From NCBI GenBank assembly GCA_030867875.1, contig JAOWCC010000044.1, positions 838,501 to 902,500 on the forward strand: a DNA stretch of 64,000 nucleotides. The letters are read 5' to 3'. This DNA is from Actinernus sp. WN-2022 (lineage: Eukaryota > Cnidaria > Anthozoa > Actiniaria > Actinernidae). Of this stretch, positions 12,401 through 24,400 are shown piece by piece (positions within the stretch are counted from its first letter, which is position 1; the number at the start of each line of letters is the position of its first letter). The position numbers were made by a program, and so were the translations under genes. The notes below the pieces were generated by a model, which saw nothing but the letters and a program-made list of their open reading frames with translations, was not told the origin of the DNA and ran no database searches.

Positions 12401-15400
12401 TTGCTATAAATTTCTATTTTCATTTTTAGGCGAGCCGTTAACGATGTGTGGTATCGATCTCCTAAAAACCGGTCTAAGAGCCGTAAAACCGATTTTGTCG
12501 CCGTTTGGCGAAAATAAAAATCAGATTCAACTAAAAGTTATATTTATATGAATCACTCACCCAGGCCATTATTCTGAGAAAGTTTGAGGAATTTCATTTT
12601 TTTTCATCCTAAACACTTTAGGCGATATTTACAGACGGCCGCTCTTAAGGGGGCTGTTCAAAAGTCATACGATTTATGGCATCGCGTATCATCATGTTTA
12701 ACACATGAGAAAGGTAACGTTTCTGTAGCTTTAACTTGAGGTCAGGGTTACCTGGAATTTCCTTTCTGGTGTAATATTCTTCACGTACTTTCTCACCAAG
12801 TGTCGCGTGTGAAGACGATGGAGCTGCTCTGAAGTCTAAACCAAATAAGGAAAGTAATACTAGTAATATTGGGTTTGGTTTTGCTTTGGTTTGTCATTGT
12901 CTCACAGGGAAGCCATTTAATTTATGAGTTACTTGTGATTACTCGCTCCTATGATTGGCTGGCTGTGGGTAATTTGCGTTTGGATTTACTACACTCAACT
13001 GAAAACCGCTCTATCACGCAGCGGCCATACTGGTTAGTAACAATAGGTTGTGTCCCTTTAGCCTCACACCGAAGCAGTTTTACAACGAGTTTACCGCGAA
13101 CACAAAGCTTTTTATTCTCCTGGGACTCAACATTGGCCAGGCTGCTGTACCAGTTGACAAAATCCCCTGCACTTCTTCGAGTAGTACAACAGGTCCTTTC
13201 ACGTCCCCTTCAAATACTGATTAGAAGTAGGAGATAAGGCCAACGTGGTATATACATGTACGTCCCGGCATAAGGACGCGGCCGGGATCAGTTCGAACCC
13301 CCGATCTCCCGCACTCTAGACCGTGCTCTACCAACTGAGCTAACCAGTGAGCGAGTTCAGAGCTTCAGCGGGACAATCAGTAAAATGCGCACGACTGAGT
13401 CGAGATAAAAACTTTAGAAACTAAGTAACCTTTGTCTTTCTTCACCTATAAATCGATTTAAAACTCCTCACGCGAAAAACAAGTGCACTTTATCCGGACT
13501 CGTTCGTGCACGTTTAACTGGTTACCCCGCTGGAACTCCTAACTCACTTATTGTTACGAGGTATCTGCTTTGAATTAAGAAATTCAACAGAACAATCCAG
13601 GGCTTGAAATTAGAGGAAAATACCACTAGCAACGGTTGATAGTTGTCACTAACTTGTACTAGCAACATGGTCCGACCAACAACGAATAGTTCAGCAAGAT
13701 TCTACTAGCAACAGTTGCAATTTTACTCTCATTTCTAAACATCTACTCGTATTCTGTGTGTGCGAGCTTAATTTCGAGCCCTGCAATTAAGATCCATGGT
13801 AATAGGTAATAGGTAAAAGGTAAAGGTTTTAATTTATATAGTGCAAATTCTACATGAATATATTGAAATGCGCTTCACAAGGCGGTTATTTTTTGTGATA
13901 CGGACTGCTATTGTGGCGCAATGTGCTGCCGTGCAGTTTACTATCATGAGTGATTGTTAGTACCTCAGAATGCCAGGCTGATATTTTACAACTATTTTAG
14001 GACGTACAGCTGTGATGAACTAAATTCTGTAGCGCTATTTATGGACACTGACTAACCTAAAAGAGGATAAATTGTCATTAGCAAAGGATTCACACATCTG
14101 ACGGGTAGAATTTTTTTGCCACTAGGAAAACTTTGTTAGTGTATTTTTTTCAAGCTAGCAAAGTAAGAAACCAAAAAACCAAACTTGCAAACATTACAAT
14201 GTCTCAATAGGTTTTGTCTTTAGTTTACAGGTAACTGTTTGTGACAAGCAAAATACTGCTACTCTAAATACTAAATAAATTTCACTAACAAAATCAATAA
14301 ATTAACAACTAGCATTCTGCTAATTTCGACCACTGATCCGACCAATTCTGAGACAAAGTATTAAAGTCAGTAAAGTAGGTCTCACCTCTTTCAGTGCTGT
14401 AGGTGGTCTAGGCCAGGATGTGTCCAGCACATTCACAGGCAGGTTCCTGGACAGCTGAAGTAAGTACGCCATACGGACATACGCTAAGAACTACATCGGC
14501 AAATGAAAAAAAAAACTATTAGCGTCGCAACACTACGAGAATGGATGTAACATTCGTTGCACGAGTTTGTCGGAGCACATGCAATGGTAGACCTTATGCA
14601 CCCCCCTCCCCCAGTCCTGGAGTCTAACACATGAAAGCGAGCCAGTCAATCTTCAGCTGATTGCGTGCATGAAATTCAATATAATAAACAGTGCAAAATG
14701 ACTTCGTCCAAGTGGAAAAATCCAATAACCAACAACAATATTCACGTTTCCTTCGCGAGTTTCGAGGCCTAGGACTCAATGGCCTCGTTTTCATATTTTC
14801 GATCACGCGAACTTGGTCGCCAAACAAAAAGAGAAGGGAGAGTTTCAGACGCATGAGCCGGAAAATAGCAGAGATTAGTAACAAGATGATTTGGTAAAAA
14901 TGTGCAAGATACTGTGATTTCTAGTCAAAGTAACTTCCACAGCATGATATGCACGTGATTATAAACTCAGAACTTGCACTTATAGTCCTGCGCGCATCGA
15001 ATTCTCGATCTTTCTCGCATGGAAACGAGGCAAAATATTACTGGATTACCAACATGGGCGCCAGTATGGCAAACATGCTGAGGTGTATGAATCCTTGGGT
15101 GAAGTAGGGTCGTTGAAAGGCTCGCAATTTCACGAGCATGTGAAAGAGGCACTACAGAGCAGTCTACTGACTTATAATTTTAAAGAAGCCATGAAAAGCC
15201 GCATTTTAGCTGCTCGATTAGCCAACACAAAGATATCCCGTATGAGCGCCCGCACAAATGAAGAATCGCCAGTCAGCAGCGTTGATCTACTATCCTGACA
15301 GCACACAGCGGTCAAATGTCTGCGCATGCGTCAAAAATCTTGCAGCAACAACAACATATTCCAAAATAAATTCAAAGCGAGCCGGCGGCGTCACTGTTCA

Positions 15401-18400
15401 CACACCCGTTTTCAAACCTTGAGAACTTTTTTGGTAAATTACGAAAACATTTGGTAAACTCACAGTTTGAAGTTTGTTCAATTTCCCATCGACTGTGAAA
15501 ATAAAAAGCTTAACTTTCACGTATTTTTCTCAACTTTTGGGGGTAGAAGTTCACTGTAATATGTTTTAAGGTAAATTCGCGCGGTTGCCCACCAGACTGA
15601 CCGTAATACGCACGCGCAGACGTTTGACCGCTGTGTGTCCTGACAGACGGAGCATAAATTAGGACAAAATACAGGTAGTGGAAACTGTGTCACAAATGTT
15701 CGAAGCTCGCAATGCTATTTTTATGATTCCACTTACCCCAGCATTGTCTTCATTCTTGGGCTGGTTTCGCGTGATGAATCCTTTGATAAACCTGTCAGTT
15801 AGAAACGTGAGAGAGCTGCTTACTTTTAATAGTTTCTAAGTAATTCTCGTGCACCACTGACTTATTTCGTTATACGCTATACGGCCTTTATTTCATCGTC
15901 ATAGAAAATGATACTTGGGAGCGTGGAGATATGGAATTTAACTTCGAGTATTCAACTCGCTATTTCACGAGTGAGCGAAAATTCCAAACCTAAACAGTAC
16001 AGGCTGGTTCACACTTGCGACATCAGCATAACAACATACGCAAGCGCAGATTGTACTTTAAGGTTGGATGAATGCTTTGTTCTACTCAAGTATAAAGTGA
16101 TTAACTAAACATGTTGTGCGATAACAGATTTCTCCAGGGACAACTCCCGAGGTGGACTCAATCATTTAACGAGCAGATCTTACCATGGAGTAAAGGACCG
16201 ACAGAGGATCGAATTCTTGACCTGCCGGCAAATAAACAAATTGTGCTTCCAGCTCAGCTATCTACACGTCAATCGTATTAAATGTAACAGACTTACTTGC
16301 GAATTAGCTGAACAGCCTTTCTGCGTCGTACTAACAGTCTCTGCGCGCACAGTCTTCTCCAGTGAGTAGCGAGTGTGATGGCGGCGAGACGGATCCTAAT
16401 GTACTTTTGCCTGGCATTGTGCCCCCTAAACCTCGTCTGAATGATGGTTGCTGAAATAAATAACAAAGAGATAAACCTCCTTCTAGCACAGTCAATATAT
16501 TTGAGTCACTTTACAGATCTGTTTTGACCATAAGCGAAAAAACAAATTTCACAACAAAACTATGCCTTCTTTTTTGGTTTGGGGTTTGTTTCCCCGTATT
16601 TTTCTCGTTTGATGAGGCTGTGTCACAGTCCGGGCCGGACACGTGCTCTGTTATTTCAGCGATTTCCATATGAAACTGACGAACCTCGTGTGCACATAGT
16701 ATTTTTATCCCGGATTTTCGTATCCAGCAATTCACCATTTAGCTTCTGTATCATAATTGTGCTGAAGTTATCGTTATATAGCAGCCATTGTAACTAATCC
16801 TCACTTCCAACAATGATTGCTGGATGGCTCCCTCTTATAGTGTGGTACATGGGAAATGTTTCCTATTCGGCTGAGCGCAGCGAAAGAGATTAGAAAACCA
16901 ACCTAAATTCCAATTCGACCGAGGAATCCGTGTGCCCGATTTGGGGGCTCTTTCTAGGGTCAGCTGGACAAGTAAATAACGTTGGTTATTGTTTATTTAC
17001 ATATGGGATGGTTAAAGTCAGAGCAAATATGACAGTCTTCAATAAGACGTAGTATTCAATGAAACTGTTGATCATTCCAATCAAGCATCGAAGGATACTT
17101 TAACTGTTTTGTAATCAATTAATGAATTAACAGTCACTAATCGAACATTGACTCCATACATACGTAACGTCCCTTCAATAAATGCACTAACGAGCCCTGC
17201 ACCGAAAGAATCTTCATCTCACCCAGATCGTGTTTCCTCGTCTGGAATGCATCTTCAGTTGTGAAGAGCGTCTGTGGGAACCTGATGAAAATCTTGGTCC
17301 TGAAAACGTACAAGAACCAACAGGCGCAAGTAAAACGGAGCTTTAGGAGGAGCATGATATCAAAATACAGCCCAACAAAACTTATTTGTAAACTTACACC
17401 CCAAGCTTGAAATCATCTGGCTTGTAGTCTATGTTGGCACATATCTTTGCAACTCCCTCTTTGGGTTTACCTGCAGGAAGATGAAGTTTTCAGTTATTCT
17501 GTGATAATAGTAAAGTAATCCATACTTCGTGACATGTACAGTCTTACTATAATGTCTCTGTTTTTGTATGGCATAGAAGTAAAGGGAAGTATGGGATAGT
17601 ACATATCAAGACAAAAATCTCAGTTGGGTGAAATTACATAAGATAGGCTGGTTTTATGCCTTTAAATATTCGCTATATACCGAACATTAATTAATTAATT
17701 ATTTATTTATTTATTTAATGATTGTATTATTTCTACGATTATAGTTAGAAAATTATTATTACGAAAAGAGACAACAAATTAAAAGGTGAAAGGTTTGTTG
17801 TTTATGAGTTCAAGTGTTCACGCCTTGAATGAGATTGTTTGTTGACCAGCAGAGCTTGTTAGGCGAGATACAATAAACCTAAAGAATATGATGAGAACTT
17901 TACTGGGCTGTCATACCACTCATCCTTAAAACACATGACAAGAATATTAATTGTTTGACTTTCGCGGTCGTTCATACAATCCCTGTCTAATAAAACAATC
18001 GCTCTTAAAAAAGCGGCGCAAAAGCAGTCTGGAAAAGTTAATTGTAAAATACCAGAACACGATTTTGAACAAGTACTACAAGTAATAATGACTAAGCATA
18101 GAACCAAACGAACCAATGATGGCGATCTACTGTTTATATAGCACCCAAACGAACCAATGATGGCGATCTACTGTTTATATAGCACCCAAACGAACCAATG
18201 ATGGCGATCTACTGTTTAATATATAGCACCCAAACGAACCAATGATGGCGATCTACTGTTTATATAGCACCCAAACGAACCAATGATGGCGATCTACTGT
18301 TTATATAGCACCCAAACGAACCAATGATGGCGATCTACTGTTTATATAGCACCCAAACGAACCAATGATGGCGATCTACTGTTTAATATATAGCACCCAA

Positions 18401-21400
18401 ACGAACCAATGATGGCGATCTACTGTTTATATAGCACCCTAACGAACCGATGATGGCGATCTACTGTTTATATAGCACCCAAACGAACCAATGATGGCGA
18501 TCTACTGTTTATATAGCACCCAAACGAACCAATGATGGCGATCTACTGTTTAATATATAGCACCCAAACGAACCAATGATGGCGATCTACTGTTTATATA
18601 GCACCCTAACGAACCAATGATGGCGATCTACTGTTTATATAGCACCCAAACGAACCAATGATGGCGATCTACTGTTTATATAGCACCCAAACGAACCAAT
18701 GATGGCGATCTACTGTTTAATATATAGCACCCAAACGAACCAATGATGGCGATCTACTGTTTATATAGCACCCTAACGAACCGATGATGGCGATCTACTG
18801 TTTATATAGTATCCAAACGACGGGTTTACTTGGCATTTTGTCTAAAACAGCTATCATAAACTGCGTGACCTAGAGGCAATGTAAAATTTCAGGAACAGCA
18901 CTAGATTAGTTGTTTACTACTCGACAATCATGTGTGTAAATATATGTTAATACAAAGATGTATAGCGATTGACCAGACTGCACTGACTGCGACTAGTGCC
19001 AGGTCCTATACTACACGGTCAAGCGAACTGGGCGTAGTAACTTTGAGAACTGTAAAGCCTGATTTACTGTTTTAAAGGAGCAGTGTCACGATTAGTATTC
19101 ATGCCCAAAGTTTTGAAAATGTGTCAGGCGGACAAGAAATCAAAAGATGTGACAGAAGTAGAAGTCCGTGAGTAATCCGCTTGCATCGGCGTATTTGCAC
19201 AATATCTCGAGCCGAAATTGCTTTAAAACTATACTTCAGTATTATATGGTTAGGTTTGATGTTATATTTTTATAAAGCAGCATTTTATTTATTTCAATCG
19301 AAAGGGAAATTTGCAGCGGCGCGTGACATAGCGTGATTTTGCCATTGTCTATAACAACCAATCAGAATCGTGACACTGCTCCTTTAACCTGGTGGCCATC
19401 TTGGATTCAAAGCAAGCAATCCTGTGTTTTGCTAGGTTAGCCTCGCACTGGGAGATATCAGAACGAGCTTAGCCTAACAAAACAAACGAAGGATTGCCTC
19501 GCTTTAGATCCAAGATGGCCACCGAGTGTAAAGAGTAATAAAGGTGAAGATGGGACCAATTTCTTTGGAATTAATATTTTGAGCATTCATAAATAGCATC
19601 GGGCAGAATGGCGCGACACATCCGGGTCTTAAAAGTTACAGTACGCCGCCAAATTCGAAAATTAATTAGAACAGGACGGCCAATTTACAAAGGAACAGTA
19701 CAAAATGGCGATAGTGGCTTAAGGTTTGTTTTTTTTTCAACAGGAAAGAAAATCGCTACAAAAAACCAAAAGGGCGCAAAATGTAGATCAGATGATAAAC
19801 TTCACCATCCCGCCAAAATATTTTACCTAACACATATTTTATGAGTATGAAAATGACACGGAACCTCAGAGTTTTTCGTGTGTTTTAAAGGGGAAATTTA
19901 CTACTAGTGATATGCGAGAGCGATCTACGAACAAATAAAAACCTCTTCTAAAAACCAAAAGGGCGCAAAATCATGAACATATCCTGAAGGCCTTTACTGC
20001 CAAGTTTCAGCGCCAACCGACCACGATTAGTAATATGTTTTTAAGGTTTAATTTCACCTTCATGAAATCTCTCAAAGATGGCTGCTGAAATCCTCATTTG
20101 AATATGCGCGCTTCTACGCTTCAGTTAATCTGTCTCCGCCTCCTTCAGTTGTAGCTCCGCCTCCTAAAGACGATATGTTAACATATCACTGATGTCATTT
20201 GGAACCGACTGGTCATTCATCTAATTGAATAACGTCACCGTGCCAGTTTTGATCTCCAGAGATAATTCTAACACTTGTTAATTGCAGCCAAGAAATCCAT
20301 TGTCACCGGTAAACAACAACTCGCAAACAGTTTGACAACATACTTCTTCGCAAAAAAAAAGCACATCAAAGGATAGAAAAGCTGCCATAGAATTCTGCAA
20401 GTAACGGCACGCTTCCAATTATCCGGTAAACAACAACTCGTAATAAAAAAAATATCAACGCAATGAAATGTCTAATTGATGTTTGCAATCAATCCCAGGA
20501 GAATCAACAGACAAAAACATGCTGGTGGACGAACAAGAGACGCTAATGAAGACTGGTGGACGAACAAGAGACGCTAATGAAGAATCTTTTGTTTAACGTC
20601 CACCAGCATGGCCGTCCTGACGTCACATGCAAACCAAGAATAGGTCTTTTGCTGTGATACGAAAAACAAATCATTCATATTTTCGTTTGGGAAAGTCTAA
20701 ATTCTAATTTCCCAAACGAACACAATATCAAAGAAATCTTTTGACTGCTTGGAGGAAAAAGGGAAAAATCCATGAAATCTGCCGGGCGTGATATTTTGGA
20801 TGTTATTCTGATATGCGAATGTATTTTACATTTATAAGCGGCACAGAGCCACGGTGTTGTAAGATCGAAACTAAAGCTCAAAATTATTGTTAAAATAACA
20901 CTTGCGCGTCATGAGCAAATCTTGAACTTACGTTTAAATTAGTTCAAGCTCTAAAATGAGACGTAACTCATGTTCGTACGTGTTCTAGAAGGATTTAAAA
21001 GCTAAAACAAATCGTACGGCTGTTGGCGGCAGATTCCATTCAAACTAAAGCCTAGTTAAAATCAAGAGCGGCAACAAAACAAATCTTAGAAAGTATTGAA
21101 TAAAAACTATGATGTTGCGCGTCAAACACAAATCATAAAGTTGACTTCAAGATATTCCAAGCTTCAAAATGAGACGTCACTGATTTTCGTACGTGCTCTA
21201 GAAGGATTTAAACGCTAAAAAAATCGTGATTCGTAGTAACCGGGAGGATGTCTTGAGCGGGTTGCCATGTTCGTACTAGATTTTTTCTGAACTAAATGTT
21301 AAGTTGACAGTTAGCTGTCTATTTACGTTGAAACGAACAGTGGCACGAGCCAGATAAACATTAGCCGAACGCGGGTCTGTTTGAATATTGTCTCAACGGA

Positions 21401-24400
21401 AGCATTCAATTAGAAGCATACAATTAGAACGTTGTAATTACCTTATCTAAAAGTGTGAAATGGGAAGATAGAGCGGCACAGGGCCATTGTGCCGTTAAGT
21501 TCAAAACCAAAGATCAAAATACCTGTAAAATAACATTTGTGCGTCATAAGCAATTGTTAAACTTATGTTTGAAATATTTCAAGCTTCAAATTGATACGTT
21601 GCTCATGTTCGTACGTGCTCTAGAAGTATCTAAAAGCTAAAAAAATCGCCCAGCCGAGTTGGCGGCAAAGGACCTTTCCAACTAAAGCTGAGTAAAAGGC
21701 AACCGCGACAAAACAAATCTTAGTGAGCTTTAAATAAAAACTATAATCTTAGCGCGTCAAAAGCAAATCATAACGTTCTATTCAGAATAATTCAAGCTTC
21801 AAATTGCGATGTTGCTCATGTTTATACGTGCTCTAGAAGTATTTAAAAGCTAAAAACATCGCACCGGCGATCTCAAAGTTATAACTTACTCCGTTTTATA
21901 CGATTCATAGGAAAAAAGTAAACCAACACGATTCTTTAATTTCTCAGAGATAAACTAAGCGGCGATTCGAATCATGGATTTAACCCAAAATTTACAAAAA
22001 CAAGGTATCTTAAACTTCGAATTGATAAGTTTTAAGTCTGAATCTGTGTAATTGGCCCACCAAGGAAATAACAAGGTCGAACAGACGAAAGGCTTTGCTT
22101 TTGAACTTCAGGGGCGGTAATGACAAATGGGCTTCTGATATAACAGCAATAGTTAGTGTGATGACCTTCTTTAACGAGCTTTGGGAGTCCCGTATTCCCA
22201 TGAAGCGAGCAGTTGACAGTGATTGACATGTGCTTCATGTGATGTGGGAGTAGAGTATTCCCAAACCGATTTGTCAAAAGCCAATAACAATCGCTCTCCC
22301 GCAGAATTAATTAGCAATGTTATAATTATTCCGTCCTCACTTTAACCTCTCGGCCGTAAGTACATGTCGCCGAGAACAATAGAATTCTGCGCGATGAGCA
22401 AATCAATAAAAAGGTATTTGACATCGCATCTAATTGTATAAACATTGGCAAAACAAAACAAAATAAAGACAATGGAAGAGATCAGTGAAGCGCATCGCTA
22501 CTATTCTTTTTATTTATTATTTTTAAATGGTAAAGGGGCTGTGTCACGCTAAGACTTTACATTCGTTTTTCCGGGCCGGAAATAGCTAGTTCCACCGATA
22601 ACGAACCTCTCGGCCATGTGGGATGCTTAAAATCAAAGCAAATATGCAAAAATGACTAACAAACAGTGTATACAAACAGTCTCCAGGGAAAATATTGAAA
22701 ATCCTTTGAATCGAGCATCGAGGGAGGGAAGTTTAACTGTTTGTATCCAATTAACAGCCACTGAACGAGCGATTACTCGATACATGCGCAGTACCATGAC
22801 ATAGCCCCTTTAAAGTTCTCGAAATTAGGTGTATACGTTTTACACTTCCACACATACTCTGATGACACGTGAGTCCAGTTGTTGACTCACAATGAGCCTT
22901 TTGCAGGAATGCAATCACGTGGTTGTGCTGCATGGAAAAAGATTCTGACTTCATTTATTTAAAGGCACTTGTTCGAAATCGATAACAAAACCTGTTTGAA
23001 AATGCCATTTTCCACCTCCAATCGATTGTGGATTTTTCTAAAACAGCGGCTTGAAGCCATGCAGTAAAGCCTTTTCCGGCATGGGATCACAAGCGCAATT
23101 CATTCGTTAATGAAGTATTATATCAGCACGTGACTCGAAGGGCCTATTAGTGCTAATACGGAATTAAAGGGTCTCTCTTACCCAGTGTGCATTGCACGCA
23201 TCAGTTATTGTTATTATCCGGAAACTTTCAAATATCTGCCGTCCGAAGCAGTGTGCCATTCGTTTGAGTTTCAAACGTCGCGCGACATTACGCAGTAATA
23301 TATGAAGCCTAATGAGTATCATTCCTGTTTTTCACGAAATTTTCGCAAGATCTGAATTTCGGGTCCGTACAAAATGGTGGCCACTGGCGGTGCGCAATGC
23401 ACACTGGTTGACAGCAACCCTTAAGCCTTAACCTATGATTTAAAGTCTCTGTAAAAAGGTCTTCTTTTTCAATGTAGTATCACAGGTAGATAAGTACTAG
23501 TCATTTCTCATCAATCAATACCTTTTTTACCTCAAATCAGTAGTTCTGAGCAAGTAATTCGAAGTACAGATTACCCTTTACCCTGGTTTCAAAATTGGGC
23601 TACGAAAAACTGGTATATACTTCACGGTAGTGTTCCGTTCCATATAGTCTCCCTGCATAATACTGTAAGAGAGACTATATGGAACGAAACACTACCATGA
23701 AGTATATACCGGAAAACTAGTCCCTGATCGAGTGCTTACCATGCCAGTTAGGCCAGGTTGCAGGACACAAACATTTGTACCTAAAATAATTAAACAAGCA
23801 TTATCAACATCGTAAGGGAAAGAACCTCCATAACAACAACGTTAACTTATCATGATCTTACTGCATGTGCATACATGTATAACCAGGCCCCATTTAGGCA
23901 ACGAGAACCAATCACATGGCAGAACGGCAACAAAGCATCCCATCTACTGGTCATTTGAGCCAATCAGTGTCGAGTACAATGCAAGGCAATAAAAGGCAAA
24001 TTTGGTGGACTAATTTTGAAGTCGGAGTCATTTTTTTTATGTACTCAACAAACGTAATATTGCAGCCCCGTGTGATCAGTACTGTACAAGCTCTCTCGAG
24101 TTTTTTTAACTGATCACCCTCCATATATATTTTCTATAATCTGTACCAGACGTTAACTCACAACTTTTCTGTCCACTTTTTCCTAACTCACCACTATTAC
24201 TTCATATGTGCAACTTGACCAGTAGATTTACTTGTCTTGTAACTGATATTATTGTACACATACTACTTATTATCTATTGTGAATAATATGTATATATGGT
24301 AATAACAAAGTTGATTGATTGATTGAGTCTTTGGAATGAAGACAATAGCGTGGATACGTTAGTATTTGTAAGTTGGAACGCTTTGTTTTCGTTCTGTAAT

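Larger units (their letters stand above)
6647..12650. mobile_element. 6-kb long-inverted-repeat element
   Basis: Two arms, 6647 to about 7770 and about 11530 to 12650, are inverted copies that look almost identical over the outer kilobase. Outer ends read CCTTAAGAGCGGCCGTCTG and its exact complement. TTAA inside each end could be a TTAA target duplication. The 3.7-kb centre has no recognisable transposase and carries several nested MITEs. It fills most of intron 21. Non-autonomous foldback-type transposon is the simplest reading; a rearranged inverted duplication is the alternative. Confidence 0.8.

Noticed and set aside
6710..12551. Matching short frames in both arms of the 6-kb element
   Set aside because: Shared only because the arms are copies; no known domain, and length differs through an indel.
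13255..13352. A functional tRNA gene
   Set aside because: A and B boxes are present but no acceptor stem forms and the tail matches a second SINE copy.
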